The translations under genes and the position numbers were made by a program. Source: Zophobihabitans entericus (GTDB taxonomy: Bacteria > Pseudomonadota > Gammaproteobacteria > Enterobacterales > Orbaceae). From it: DNA of 64,000 bases. The number at the start of each line of letters is the position of its first letter. Position 1 is the first letter of the stretch. Of this stretch, positions 1 through 9,781 are shown piece after piece. The stretch spans positions 843,418 through 907,417 of the forward strand of contig NZ_CP050253.1 of assembly GCF_011745665.1 (NCBI RefSeq), written 5' to 3'. Under the pieces are notes generated by a model. It saw only the letters and a list, made by a program, of their open reading frames with translations, ran no database searches and was not told where the DNA came from.

Positions 1-266
1 TATCTCATATTAAGAGAAAGATTAAATAACCGACGGTTATATTTTTTTCAAGAAAAACAATTTTACTTATAAGGTAAGTGAAATCAGTTAATCAGGCTTT
101 CTAATCAGCTGTTTTTTGTTATCATCTGCTCATGCCTTATCTTGTAACGTCTGATTTTATAGTTATCTCTCATTACAACCTAAGTAATTATTTAAGCAAT
201 GATCCAAACAGCGATCCCAAAAATTTAAACAACAATTAAAGTAACATTTAAAAATAGAGAACGATT
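1..266. other. AT-rich intergenic region before the BASS transporter
   Basis: No gene is supported here. A 39-codon frame beginning near position 132 has no ribosome binding site and an unremarkable composition. The last stretch is A-rich and includes 'agagaacg' just before the ATG at 267, a plausible weak ribosome binding site. The promoter of the downstream transporter is probably here, but I cannot place it. Confidence 0.4.
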
Positions 267-1190
267 ATGTTAGCTAAAATCACACGATTATTTCCGTTAT
301 GGGCAATTTTATTTGCTGCTGTAGCCTATTTTGCACCGGCGACGTTTTCGCCAGTCAGAGCATATACCGCAGAACTCCTGATGTTTGTTATGTTTACTAT
401 GGGTGTAACGCTCAGTTTTGGCGATTTTAAACGAGTATTTTTACGCCCTAAAGCCGTTATTTTCTGTACTGTACTGCACTATATTTTAATGCCGGTCATC
501 GCTCTGGTTTTAGCTAAAGTTTTTGCCATGCCAATGGATTTGGTAGTAGGTATGGTACTGGTTGGGAGTGTGGCGAGTGGGACAGCGTCAAACGTGATGA
601 TCTATCTGGCTCGTGGTGATGTGGCGTTGTCTGTGACGATGTCAGCTGTATCAACGCTGGTTGGTGTGGTGGCAACACCTTTGTTAACACTGCTTTATGT
701 TGGTACTCAGGTCCATGTTGATGCGATGAGTATGTTTATGTCGATCATCAAAATCGTCTTGATTCCAATTGGTTTAGGTTTAATTATTCACCACTTAGCA
801 CAAGCACTGGTGAAAAAGATTGAACGTTACTTCCCACTTATTTCTATGCTGTGTGTATTAATTATTATCGGTATTGTAGTAGCAGGTAGCCGTGATCAGC
901 TGGCTCAGGTTGGCTTTACGGTAATTATTGCTGTAATGTTACACAATATTTTAGGTCTGATTGGTGGTTACTGGGGAGCACGCTTAGTTGGTTTTGATGA
1001 ATCAACTTGTCGTACCATGTCAATTGAAGTAGGAATGCAAAACTCAGCGTTAGCCGCGACACTAGGTTCAACTTACTTCTCTGCTTTAGCTGCACTACCA
1101 GGAGCTATCTTTTCGGTCTGGCACAATATTTCTGGCTCTTTACTGGCAGGTTACTGGCAAGGTAAACCAGTTAAAGATAAAGCCAAATAA
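267..1190 (+). CDS. Bile acid:sodium symporter (BASS) family transporter, PanS/YocS-like
   Basis: A 307-residue, almost wholly hydrophobic protein with about nine or ten membrane spans, which is the usual size of the BASS family. The family hallmark is visible at about residues 99-120, with [12 protein letters not shown] at 104-115 followed by RGD and a second hydrophobic core. BASS proteins are inner-membrane secondary transporters for organic anions. The closest characterised bacterial relatives move ketopantoate/pantoate (PanS), but substrate cannot be read from sequence. The gene stands alone, ends in a strong terminator, and the next gene has its own upstream region. Family assignment is firm; the PanS link is inference. 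Confidence 0.85.
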   Translation: MLAKITRLFPLWAILFAAVAYFAPATFSPVRAYTAELLMFVMFTMGVTLSFGDFKRVFLRPKAVIFCTVLHYILMPVIALVLAKVFAMPMDLVVGMVLVGSVASGTASNVMIYLARGDVALSVTMSAVSTLVGVVATPLLTLLYVGTQVHVDAMSMFMSIIKIVLIPIGLGLIIHHLAQALVKKIERYFPLISMLCVLIIIGIVVAGSRDQLAQVGFTVIIAVMLHNILGLIGGYWGARLVGFDESTCRTMSIEVGMQNSALAATLGSTYFSALAALPGAIFSVWHNISGSLLAGYWQGKPVKDKAK

Positions 1191-1214
1191 TCTTATGGAT
1201 TACAGTAAATAGTG

Positions 1215-1256
1215 AAAGACCTGTTACGTATTATTCGTAACAGGTCTTTTTATTTA
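1215..1256 (+). terminator. Rho-independent terminator after the BASS transporter
   Basis: Inverted repeat AAGACCTGTTACG / CGTAACAGGTCTT with a 7-nt loop, followed by TTTTTATTT. It lies 25 nt after the stop codon and closes the monocistronic unit. Confidence 0.9.
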
Positions 1257-1375
1257 AGTACTGAAAGTGTAAGCATTTAAATTAATATTTATTAACTGTC
1301 TATGTACTGAGTAAAGATTGATTTTGCCTGATTCGCTCCTATAATATTTATAACAACTACGCGAATTGAATAATT

Positions 1376-2785
1376 ATGACCAATTCTACCGAAATTACGC
1401 CTGTCATGTATCGCATGATGCCATGGATTGCAGCAATGGCGTTTTTTATGCAAACTCTGGACACGTCGATACTTAATACAGCGTTGCCGTCAATGGCTGT
1501 CTATCTCAACGAATCGCCACTGAATATGCAATCCGCTGTAATCAGCTATGCCTTAACTTTAGCCTTGTTTATTCCGGTCAGTGGTTTTTTAGCTGATCGC
1601 TTTGGTACTCAACGGGTTTTTACCTTCTCAGTATTTTTGTTTACTTTGGGTTCACTATTTTGTGCCTTGTCTAATACTTTATTTATGTTAGATGTCTCAA
1701 GGGTTGTACAGGGGGTTGGCGGGGCAATGATGATGCCAGTTTCCCGTTTAACTTTGATTAAGTCGTTTAAGCGGAGTGAGTTCTTAGCAGCTTTAAATGC
1801 TTCAACCATGCCTGGATTAATTGGGCCCGTGGTTGGACCGGTACTGGGTGGATATCTGGTGGAGGTTGCGACATGGCACTGGATCTTTTTGATTAATATT
1901 CCGATCGGAATCATCGGTATTATCATGGGTATAAAATATATGCCCAATATTAAAGGTAATATCAAACCGTTTGATGGCTTAGGCTTTGGTTTTATTGCAT
2001 TATGTGTAATTTCACTAACACTGAGTTTAGAGTTTATTAGTGAAGGGTTAGCTGGTCGCTATTCACTGATGTTATTTGCGGCAGGAATGATTTTACTTGG
2101 TCTGTATATTTACCGGGCTAAACGAATTGAATATCCTCTTTTTCCTTTAGGATTATTTAGTATCCGTACATTCAGAATTGGGATTATTGGTAATTTAGTC
2201 AGCCGACTTGGTATTTCCGCTATTCCGTTATTAATTCCGTTGTTATTACAAGTGGCATTTTCTTATTCTTCAACTTATTCCGGTTTGATTCTGATGCCAA
2301 TGGCCATTGCCTCATTAACCATGAAAACGCTGGTACAGCCGATTTTACGTCGCTTTGGCTATCGTCGGGTACTTTTGGTTAATACCATGCTGGTTGGTTT
2401 AATGATTATGTCTCTGTCACAATTAACTCAGCAGACACCAATTATTGTTATTTGTGGCATATTGTTTTGCGTTGGCTTTGTAAACTCATTACAATTTACC
2501 TCTATGAATAGTATTACACTGGCTGATCTGGAAGGTGAGAATACCAGTAGTGGTAACAGCTTAATGGCGGTTAATCAACAACTGGCCATTAGTTTTGGGG
2601 TGGCATTTGGGGCTGTTTTAATCACGCTGCTCAGTGAACCATCGACCGTTATTCCACATAATGTGGATAGTGCGTTTGAAATTAGCTTTATTATTCTGGG
2701 GCTCGTGACATTTTTTTCCAGTATCATCTTTACACGTTTAACACCAAAAGATGGTCAGAATTTAACTATCAGAAATCGATCATAA
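1376..2785 (+). CDS. mdtD: MFS drug/H+ antiporter, DHA2 family, MdtD-like
   Basis: A 469-residue transporter that matches MdtD in length (471 in E. coli) and in local sequence. Visible motifs are the TM1 signature LDTSILNTALPSM (residues 28-40), motif A GFLADRFGTQR (70-80) and motif C-like VVQGVGGAMMMPVSR (110-124). Proteins of this family use the proton gradient to export drugs or metabolites across the inner membrane. In E. coli the gene sits beside mdtABC; here no MdtABC is present and the neighbour is ycbL, 12 nt downstream, so the two may be co-transcribed. The substrate is unknown. Confidence 0.85.
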   Translation: MTNSTEITPVMYRMMPWIAAMAFFMQTLDTSILNTALPSMAVYLNESPLNMQSAVISYALTLALFIPVSGFLADRFGTQRVFTFSVFLFTLGSLFCALSNTLFMLDVSRVVQGVGGAMMMPVSRLTLIKSFKRSEFLAALNASTMPGLIGPVVGPVLGGYLVEVATWHWIFLINIPIGIIGIIMGIKYMPNIKGNIKPFDGLGFGFIALCVISLTLSLEFISEGLAGRYSLMLFAAGMILLGLYIYRAKRIEYPLFPLGLFSIRTFRIGIIGNLVSRLGISAIPLLIPLLLQVAFSYSSTYSGLILMPMAIASLTMKTLVQPILRRFGYRRVLLVNTMLVGLMIMSLSQLTQQTPIIVICGILFCVGFVNSLQFTSMNSITLADLEGENTSSGNSLMAVNQQLAISFGVAFGAVLITLLSEPSTVIPHNVDSAFEISFIILGLVTFFSSIIFTRLTPKDGQNLTIRNRS

Positions 2786-2797
2786 GAGGCGATATAC

Positions 2798-3433
2798 ATG
2801 CAATATCAGATTATTCCGGTCACCCATTTTCAGGAAAACTGTTCTATTATCTGGTGTGATAAAACCAAAGAAGCTGCGTTTGTTGATCCTGGTGGTGAGC
2901 CTGAATTACTGCAAAAAGCGGTTGAAAAGCTGGGTGTTAAAATCACTAAAGTATTACTTACTCATGGTCATTTAGATCATATTGGTGCGGCTTTAAAACT
3001 GGCAGAACATTATCAGGTTCCTATCATTGGCCCTGAAAAGGAAGACGAGTTCTTATTTGAGGCGTTACCACAACAATGTATTCAGTTTGGCTTCCCTTAT
3101 ACGGCTGCATTTTTGCCGACCCAGTGGTTAAATGAAGGTGATGTTGTCAAAGTAGGGGAAGAGTCATTCTCAGTCTATCACTGCCCGGGACATACACCTG
3201 GCCATATCGTCTTTGTCAATTTAGCCGCTAAAATTGCTTTTGTGGGTGACGTATTGTTCAAGAGCAGTATTGGTCGCACTGACTTTCCGCGAGGGAACTA
3301 TGAACAGCTTATGTCATCAATTAAAAATAAGCTGTTACCTTTAGGTGATGATATCGCTTTTGTCCCGGGGCATGGTCCGATGTCGACCTTTGGCTATGAG
3401 AGAAACTATAATCCATTTATCCTGCAAGGCTAA
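2798..3433 (+). CDS. ycbL: MBL-fold metallohydrolase YcbL (type II glyoxalase-like)
   Basis: A 211-residue cytosolic metallo-beta-lactamase-fold hydrolase that resembles E. coli/Salmonella YcbL along its whole length. The metal site is complete: H56-x-H58-x-D60-H61, H132 in CPGHTPGH, D151 in VGDVLF, and H192 in PGHGP. Salmonella YcbL has glyoxalase II activity, hydrolysing lactoylglutathione in methylglyoxal detoxification; this role is transferred by family. It starts 12 nt after mdtD with 'agaggcgatatac' as ribosome binding site, so an operon with mdtD is likely. Confidence 0.9.
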   Translation: MQYQIIPVTHFQENCSIIWCDKTKEAAFVDPGGEPELLQKAVEKLGVKITKVLLTHGHLDHIGAALKLAEHYQVPIIGPEKEDEFLFEALPQQCIQFGFPYTAAFLPTQWLNEGDVVKVGEESFSVYHCPGHTPGHIVFVNLAAKIAFVGDVLFKSSIGRTDFPRGNYEQLMSSIKNKLLPLGDDIAFVPGHGPMSTFGYERNYNPFILQG

Positions 3434-3457
3434 CTGGCAAACTGTTTGAGGTTATTG

Positions 3458-3928
3458 ATGAATAAAAAATTAGGCTGGTTCGCTATCGGCTGTATGGTGG
3501 CAGGTCTGTTAATGCTAATTGGTGCTGTCATTGCATTTTTAAGTGGTGAAGCATTCAATTCTGTTATGTTACTTGCTGTTATTGGCGCAATGTTTTTCTT
3601 AATTGGTTTTGTTCCGGCTGTTTCAAAATATCGGGCTAATAAGAAAAGAGACGAGCTATTACGCAGTGGACGAGCTGTTGAGGCGAAGATTGAAAATGTG
3701 AACATGAATATGATGTATAGCTCCAGCGGGCGCAATCCCTATATCATTACATGCCGCTGGTCTGATGCCTTAAATCCTGATGAGGTTTATCAGTTTCGTA
3801 GTGAAAATATCTGGTATGACCCAAAAAGTATGTTAACTAAAGATACGATGACGGTTTATCTTGATCAGAAAAACCCAAAACGCTATTACATGGATATTCG
3901 GTTTTTACCTGAAACAGTTAATGGTTAG
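3458..3928 (+). CDS. DUF3592-like small membrane protein
   Basis: About 156 residues. The open frame extends back to a TTG at 3446, but I choose the ATG at 3458 because GAGG (3448-3451) lies 6 nt before it. Two adjacent membrane spans occupy roughly residues 7-28 and 33-52. They are followed by a charged KYRANKKRDELLRSGR segment and a soluble beta-rich domain containing VEAKIENV and VYLDQKNPKRYYMD. This layout (two spans, then a domain that begins with vEAkI and ends near a P-x-x-Y motif) is that of DUF3592 proteins. Their function is unknown. It follows ycbL by 24 nt. Confidence 0.65.
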   Translation: MNKKLGWFAIGCMVAGLLMLIGAVIAFLSGEAFNSVMLLAVIGAMFFLIGFVPAVSKYRANKKRDELLRSGRAVEAKIENVNMNMMYSSSGRNPYIITCRWSDALNPDEVYQFRSENIWYDPKSMLTKDTMTVYLDQKNPKRYYMDIRFLPETVNG

Positions 3929-3964
3929 TTTTTATGCACTGAAAACGAATCTGTAACTTTGGTC

Positions 3965-3993
3965 TTGACAGTAATATCTAAAATCTATAGTAT
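3965..3993 (+). promoter_or_regulatory. Predicted sigma-70 promoter of tRNA-Asn
   Basis: Perfect -35 TTGACA at 3965-3970 and a -10-like TAGTAT at 3988-3993 with 17 bp between them. The G+C-rich ACGCGCT follows directly, resembling the stringent-control discriminator of stable-RNA promoters. It starts transcription just before the tRNA at 4009. Confidence 0.65.
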
Positions 3994-4008
3994 ACGCGCT
4001 ACTTCAAT

Positions 4009-4084
4009 TCCTCCATAGTTCAGTCGGTAGAACGGCGGACTGTTAATCCGTATGTCACAGGTTCAAGTCCTGTTGGGGGAGCCA
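4009..4084 (+). tRNA. tRNA-Asn (anticodon GUU)
   Basis: 76 nt including an encoded CCA. The acceptor TCCTCCA pairs with TGGGGGA. The D-loop contains AGTCGGTAGA, the anticodon GTT is at 4042-4044, and the T-arm contains GGTTCAAGTCC. The sequence is nearly identical to enterobacterial tRNA-Asn. It is a single gene with its own promoter and terminator. No integrase or duplicated 3' end nearby suggests use as an attachment site. Confidence 0.97.
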
Positions 4085-4088
4085 AATT

Positions 4089-4126
4089 AAAAACCCTTGA
4101 TGATTCATCAGGGGTTTTGTCTTTTT
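4089..4126 (+). terminator. Terminator of tRNA-Asn
   Basis: Stem AAAACCCTTGATGA / TCATCAGGGGTTTT (one G-U pair) followed by GTCTTTTT, 5 nt after the CCA end. Confidence 0.9.
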
Positions 4127-4523
4127 AGGATTGTTCAAATCTATCTTTCCCATTTTTAATATTCTCACGTTATCTTACTAGTTAAGAGAGTCATGATTGC
4201 TTTACATTGTCAGGTTTTTGCTAACATATATTATTATTTGTAATATTTTTTTAAAAAATTGACAATTGATATCTTTTTTACTTATTAGGATATAAAATCC
4301 GCAACCATAATTTTTATATTAATGATTTATAAATCGATAAGGTTCTTTTTCTTAATATACACATTATGTTTTGGTCGCTCAGTTCATAAATAATGAAATG
4401 TCTGTAAAAGGTAATTCAATCTATCTCAATCGATACATCACGTTTATGCAGTTAATAATAATATATCTCTAAGTTTCAGGGTTTTTATGCTCTCAAAGAG
4501 AAAATTGGAATGGGAATACACAC
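4127..4523. other. AT-rich upstream region of the autotransporter
   Basis: About 400 nt, very AT-rich, with no supported gene except a possible 14-codon leader (4487-4531) discussed in the findings. Its position and length fit a regulated promoter region for the large surface protein. I see no convincing operator. Confidence 0.4.
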
Positions 4524-7490
4524 ATGTTTAAATTTAATATCATTACAACAGTAATGTTAACCTGCTTTGCTGGGCAAGTTTATGCAGCTTGTCAGCCGTT
4601 ATCTTCTCCAAATAGTGGTTTTACAGCAGATTCAAGCTCAAATTGTACCGCAGATAGTACAACTTATACTGGCGCAGTTGGCCAGGGTGGTTCTATCTTA
4701 ACGTCAACAGGCGTTGGAACTATTTTGGATGCAACAAATGTCACTTCAATTACTGATACCGATAGTACAACCACAACCATGGGCGTAAATGCTAAACAAG
4801 GTGGTGTGATTAATCTGGGCACTGCAACTATCACAGTTTCTTCAAATACAACATGGTCTTCTGGTTTTGGTGGCGTTGTTGCAAGTGGAGCGGGTTCAAA
4901 AATTAATGCCTCAGGTAATTTGACAGTTTCAACTATTGGTGGTGGTGCTTATTCTTATAATGAGGCCCTGCGTGCTGAAGCTGGAGGGAGTATTGTTGTT
5001 GATGGTAATACTATTCTTTCTACTAAGGGTGATTCTTCTAGTGGTGTTAAAAGTATTGGAACAGGATCAACTGTTCAGCTGAATAATGTTAAAGCAACCA
5101 TGAGTGGTGACGGCAGCGGCTCTAGTGGTTTACATGCGGAAAATGGTGGCACAATTACCGCCAAACAGATTGATATTACGCTTGATGGTGCTAAACAATC
5201 TTATTCTTACGGATTATTAGCGGACATTTCTGCTCAAGCGAAGATTGTCATTGATGGCGGTAAAATTACTCAGACTGTTGGATCTGGTGGCAATATTTTA
5301 AATAATAAAAGTAATTCAGCCGTCAGAGTGTTAGATGGTGCTAATATTACGGTAAATAATACATTAGATATTATTACTAATGGTATGGGAGCCCGTGGAG
5401 TATATGTTTCTGAGAATGGAACTGTAGATCTTAATAATACCAATATCCAGACTAAAGGCATGTCTGCGGCAGGTATTCAAATTGGTAAATCGCGGGTGAT
5501 AGGTACAGGCCCTGGGATTGTCAATTCAACAGGGCATTTAAAGGTTGAAACTACCAATGCTACTTCTGCTGCGATCTATGTTGAAGGCATGGATTCAGCA
5601 TTAAATGCTGATAGTGCAACCAGCTCAGCTGAAATTAACTCTGCGAGCTATGCAATTATGTATGGTGGTTCTTCAACCACTACTGATCAAGATTCTAAAT
5701 CGACCATCTCTTTAAATAATGCAACCATTAATACCAGCCATGCCAGCAGAGATTTAATTTTTGTTGGTGGACGCAATATTGGTTCATCGCTTAATTTAAC
5801 CAATAGTCAGGCAAAGGCTGGAACGGGCGGCTGGCTGATTAATGTGACTGATCTGCAAACGACTGACACAATGGCTCCATCTAGCTCTGTACACGTTACT
5901 CCATCAGAATTTACGTTTACAAATAGTAAGACAGTTTTAACGGGTAGTATGACAAAAGATGCCAGTTCTCAGTTAACTGTTAATTTAAATGATAACTCTA
6001 TTTGGAATGTTGCAGGCAGAAACGGGAACACATCAGAAATTTCCACACTCACTGCACTAAATCTCAATAACTCTACAATCAATGCGTATGCAGGTGGTTT
6101 AGCTAATTATACGATTAAGGCTCCAATTACTAACACTAACGGAACGATTAACCTATCTGATGCAGTAGCAGGTGATATCCTAACTATCGATGGTAACTAT
6201 ACTGGTGCTGATGGCTTATTAGTACTGGATACCGCGTTAGATGGCGACAGCTCTGTGACAGACAAATTAGTGATCACCGGGGATACTTCCGGTACAACCA
6301 GAGTAAAAGTAGTCAATGCAGGTGGCGATGGTGCTTTAACGACTGATGGTATTGAAATTATCTCTGTTGGAGGTAACTCTGCAGGAACGTTTGTTCAGGA
6401 TGGGCGCATCGTGGCCGGTGCATTTGACTACTTTTTACGTTCAGGTAATGACCTGACTAACGTGGATCCTAATAACTGGTATCTTATCTCGCAGTATAGT
6501 CCAACGACCAACCCTGACCGTGTTTATCGTCCCGAAGCAGGAAGCTACTTAGCTAACCTTGCAGCGGCAAATACTCTCTTTACCACTCAACTGCATGATC
6601 GTTTAGGGGAAACACAATATATTGATGTCTTTACGGGAGAGAAGAAACAGACCAGTATGTGGTTGCGTCAAATTGGTGGACATAATAACTTTCAGGATGG
6701 TAGTGAGCAGTTAAAAACGATGAGTAACCGTTATGTGGTGCAACTGGGTGGTGATATTGCTCAGTGGAGTAATGACGGTCTTGATCGCTGGCATTTAGGG
6801 ATGATGTTTGGTTATGCTAATAATCAAAGTAAAACTTACTCGAAAGTCACTAACTTCGCTTCTACCGGCAAAGTCTTTGGTTATAGTGCTGGTCTTTACG
6901 GTACATGGTATGCCAATGAGGAAGACAAAACCGGCGCTTACTTTGATAGCTGGATTTTATATAACTGGTTTGATAATCAGGTAAAAGGTGAACGTATTGA
7001 AAATGAAAGTTATAAATCAAAAGGTTTTACCGCCAGTCTTGAAGGTGGTTACAGCTTTAAATTAGCCCAGCAGGACGAATTTAGCTACTGGTTACAACCA
7101 AAAGCTCAAATCGTCTGGATGGATGTTAATGCAAGTAATCATAATGAGAAAAATGGTACCAGTGTGGAAGATGATACCAGTAATAATATTATGACCAGAC
7201 TGGGACTTCGAGCTTATATTAGTAAAGATACCAGTATTGAAAATGGTGAACCACGTAATTTCCAGCCATTTATTGAAGCTAGCTGGATATATAACAGCAA
7301 AGATTTTGCGGTCAAAATGAATAATGTTGAGAACCGTCAGCGTGGTACCCGAAATATGGCAGAAATTAAGATCGGTATGGAAGGTCAGGTGAACTCTAAA
7401 TTTAATATCTGGGGGAATGTGACTCAGCAATTTGGTGATAACTCTTATCGTGATACGCAGATTCTTATGGGAGTTAAATATAATTTCTAG
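4524..7490 (+). CDS. Type Va autotransporter adhesin-like protein
   Basis: A 988-residue surface protein with the three classic parts. Residues 1-22 form a Sec signal peptide ending VYAA. Residues from about 23 to 690 are a Ser/Thr/Asn/Gly-rich passenger of short imperfect repeats (many LNN, GGTI, NTTN strands) typical of a pertactin/AIDA-type beta-helix. The last roughly 270 residues are the outer-membrane autotransporter barrel, beginning near MWLRQIGGHNNF, with alternating strands and the terminal phenylalanine (KYNF). A helical linker with SYLANLAAANTLF precedes the barrel. No catalytic triad is evident, so adhesion or aggregation is more likely than protease activity. It is monocistronic. 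Confidence 0.93.
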   Translation: MFKFNIITTVMLTCFAGQVYAACQPLSSPNSGFTADSSSNCTADSTTYTGAVGQGGSILTSTGVGTILDATNVTSITDTDSTTTTMGVNAKQGGVINLGTATITVSSNTTWSSGFGGVVASGAGSKINASGNLTVSTIGGGAYSYNEALRAEAGGSIVVDGNTILSTKGDSSSGVKSIGTGSTVQLNNVKATMSGDGSGSSGLHAENGGTITAKQIDITLDGAKQSYSYGLLADISAQAKIVIDGGKITQTVGSGGNILNNKSNSAVRVLDGANITVNNTLDIITNGMGARGVYVSENGTVDLNNTNIQTKGMSAAGIQIGKSRVIGTGPGIVNSTGHLKVETTNATSAAIYVEGMDSALNADSATSSAEINSASYAIMYGGSSTTTDQDSKSTISLNNATINTSHASRDLIFVGGRNIGSSLNLTNSQAKAGTGGWLINVTDLQTTDTMAPSSSVHVTPSEFTFTNSKTVLTGSMTKDASSQLTVNLNDNSIWNVAGRNGNTSEISTLTALNLNNSTINAYAGGLANYTIKAPITNTNGTINLSDAVAGDILTIDGNYTGADGLLVLDTALDGDSSVTDKLVITGDTSGTTRVKVVNAGGDGALTTDGIEIISVGGNSAGTFVQDGRIVAGAFDYFLRSGNDLTNVDPNNWYLISQYSPTTNPDRVYRPEAGSYLANLAAANTLFTTQLHDRLGETQYIDVFTGEKKQTSMWLRQIGGHNNFQDGSEQLKTMSNRYVVQLGGDIAQWSNDGLDRWHLGMMFGYANNQSKTYSKVTNFASTGKVFGYSAGLYGTWYANEEDKTGAYFDSWILYNWFDNQVKGERIENESYKSKGFTASLEGGYSFKLAQQDEFSYWLQPKAQIVWMDVNASNHNEKNGTSVEDDTSNNIMTRLGLRAYISKDTSIENGEPRNFQPFIEASWIYNSKDFAVKMNNVENRQRGTRNMAEIKIGMEGQVNSKFNIWGNVTQQFGDNSYRDTQILMGVKYNF

Positions 7491-7505
7491 TCATTAATTT
7501 ATTGC

Positions 7506-7543
7506 AGACCTGATTTGTATTATACAAATCAGGTCTTATTTTT
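7506..7543 (+). terminator. Terminator of the autotransporter gene
   Basis: Long perfect hairpin AGACCTGATTTGTAT / ATACAAATCAGGTCT separated by a single T, followed by TATTTTT. It lies 15 nt after the stop codon. Confidence 0.92.
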
Positions 7544-7721
7544 AGTATTAAGCAGACTGGTTTCAGAAATGAGATTATTGTTGTGTACTCTCAGAATCAG
7601 ATATACGTTTACTGTTTTATATCATTCATCTGAGAGCAAAAGAGAATAACTCATTGTTTTAGCGTAAATTTTTCAATAAAGTCATATTTTTTAACTGATT
7701 GATTTTATTGAATTTTTTATT

Positions 7722-9431
7722 TTAGCTTGCATAAGATGAAGACTGAATAACATGCTCTTCATCTTTACGTAACGAGTCAACTAAAACAGCTACTTGTTCT
7801 TCTTCAACGCCAAGTATTTTCAAGGCTTCTGAACCTATGTGTAAGCTACTTTCCAGCGTCTCAATCACAACCCAGTTAGCACCAGCCTGAATGAGTGGAC
7901 CGGTCATCTCAATATCCAGCACGCGGGACAGAATCTTCAGTTCCGGATAAAATATACGTAGTGTTGAGATTGCCTGAACTGAATCAGTACCATGATTGAT
8001 TGCCACAATCACCATTTGTGCCTGTTCGACCCCAATCACACTGAGTAATTTACGATCAGTGATATCGCCATAATAAACCGGCATCTCTTCTTTACGGCCT
8101 TTTTTCACCACCCATGGATTCTTTTCAATTACGATAAATGGAATATCACTACCTTTCAGCATCTGTGCCAGAACGTAACCAGTATCACCATAACCGGCGA
8201 TAATCACTTTCTCACTACCCACACCTTCAGTCACTGAGAGTGAAATATCTGGTGATTCTGGTTTTGAGTAACGTTTAGTTAATCTTAATCCCAGTGCATA
8301 GAGTCCAGGCGTTAAAGCCATGGTGACCGAAATAACACCGACACCAAATACAAAAATATTCTCGTCTATAACCTGGAAGGTTTTTGCCGCACCAAATAGT
8401 ACAAAGCCAAATTCACCACCCTGACATAGTAAGAATGCAATTTTTGTCGCCGTCTCTTTGGAGGAACCAAACAGCAGCGGCAGTACAAATAAAAAGGCAA
8501 TTTTAATTAATAAGATGACGACAACACTAAGCAGGAAAATAAAGGGGGTTTCTGCCAGTACTAAAAAGTTGATCGACATTCCGACAGAGATAAAAAATAG
8601 GCTCATTAACAGGCTTTTAATCGATTCAACACTGGCGTGAATCTGGAAACCATATTTAGAACTTGAGAGCGTCATCCCCATAATAAAAGCACCCAGTGCC
8701 ATGGAAAGACCGATCTTATCCATCATATAGGCAGCAAGGATTACCGCCAGCATCACAAATAGTGAAAAGCTGGTTTTATAGCCTTCTTTGGCAATTAAAT
8801 TCAAAATATACGGAACAACGTATTTACCAAAAATAATCAGAGCACAAAGGGCACCAAAAGTGGCGAGTGATTGTATCCAGACAGGGGTTTCATCTGGCAG
8901 CGTACTGCCTGAAGCGCCTAAGATCGGCACTAAAGCAAGCAGCGGCACGATGGCTAAGTCCTGCATCAGCAGGATAGAAAAGCCGGTTCGGCCATGTTCA
9001 CTACTAAATTCATTACGTTCTTGTAGGATCTGGATAACAAAAGCAGTAGACGAAAGTGCCAGTGTTAAGCCGACAATGAGCGCCGCATCAAACGTATAGC
9101 CCAGCAGATAGAAATATCCGCCAATAGCTGCGCCAGATAGCAGGATTTGGAGCGAGCCTAAACCAAAAACTTCCTTACGCATTGACCACAAGCGTTTAGG
9201 ATGCATTTCCAGCCCGATGATAAATAACAGCAGAACAATACCAAATTCAGAGATATGCAGAATTTCATCGACATGCTCTGCCCGTATCACTTCTCCTGGT
9301 GTATAAGGGCCGATAATAACCCCGGTTAAAAGTAATCCTAAAATAGAACCAAGTCCGGTCTTTTTTGACAAAAACACGGCAATAAAAGCGACAAACAATA
9401 TGATGCTTAAGAGGCGTAGATATTCACCCAT
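7722..9431 (-). CDS. Kef-type monovalent cation:proton antiporter (CPA2)
   Basis: A 569-residue protein with about 12-13 membrane spans in the first 385 residues and a cytosolic RCK/TrkA-N domain after that. The antiporter core shows FGIVLLLFIIGLEMHPKRLW, the LALSSTA motif and the GRTGFSILLMQD segment shared with KefB/KefC/YbaL. The nucleotide-binding domain starts at GYGDTGYVLAQML near residue 413. It lacks the longer C-terminal tail of KefB/C (about 600-620 residues) and is closer in length to YbaL (558). Known Kef proteins export K+ under electrophile control. The gene is divergent from mdaB, an NAD(P)H quinone oxidoreductase of the same broad fold as the Kef ancillary proteins KefF/KefG. 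Confidence 0.88.
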   Translation of the reverse strand: MGEYLRLLSIILFVAFIAVFLSKKTGLGSILGLLLTGVIIGPYTPGEVIRAEHVDEILHISEFGIVLLLFIIGLEMHPKRLWSMRKEVFGLGSLQILLSGAAIGGYFYLLGYTFDAALIVGLTLALSSTAFVIQILQERNEFSSEHGRTGFSILLMQDLAIVPLLALVPILGASGSTLPDETPVWIQSLATFGALCALIIFGKYVVPYILNLIAKEGYKTSFSLFVMLAVILAAYMMDKIGLSMALGAFIMGMTLSSSKYGFQIHASVESIKSLLMSLFFISVGMSINFLVLAETPFIFLLSVVVILLIKIAFLFVLPLLFGSSKETATKIAFLLCQGGEFGFVLFGAAKTFQVIDENIFVFGVGVISVTMALTPGLYALGLRLTKRYSKPESPDISLSVTEGVGSEKVIIAGYGDTGYVLAQMLKGSDIPFIVIEKNPWVVKKGRKEEMPVYYGDITDRKLLSVIGVEQAQMVIVAINHGTDSVQAISTLRIFYPELKILSRVLDIEMTGPLIQAGANWVVIETLESSLHIGSEALKILGVEEEQVAVLVDSLRKDEEHVIQSSSYAS

Positions 9432-9781
9432 TTACAACTAATCCTTTCTTATTTTTTTATAATATTTTAATGGTATAACTTCGTGATATATTTCTGAGTA
9501 TTCTTCAAAACAGAAACAAAGTTATGCCTATAAAGTGTACAGGTAAAATGCATAAAATAAAAATTTTATTAACTAAAAAATTAAAGAAATTAATATGGTT
9601 AGATAAAATTTTAACAATTGGTTCAATTGGTAAGACTGATATATAAAACAAGGTAATGGATGAGCTGATAATAAATAAGTTCTTACACTCTCTTGATTAT
9701 ACTATTTCTCCCCCTCATATGGTTAATATGCACGTTATTGAATGTGCGGATTTAATTTATGGATAACAAATAAGGTTCATT
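9432..9781. other. Divergent intergenic region between the Kef antiporter and mdaB
   Basis: 350 nt of AT-rich DNA holding the promoters of both genes. A perfect direct repeat CAATTGGT occurs at 9615-9622 and 9624-9631 (9-bp period), a candidate shared operator. I see no small gene. Confidence 0.45.

Noticed and set aside
132..250. 39-codon ORF upstream of the BASS transporter
   Set aside because: No ribosome binding site and no recognisable sequence; AT-rich DNA gives such frames by chance.
4009..4126. tRNA-Asn as an integration site for a genomic island
   Set aside because: No integrase gene and no repeated tRNA 3' end was seen downstream; the autotransporter alone is not evidence of an island.
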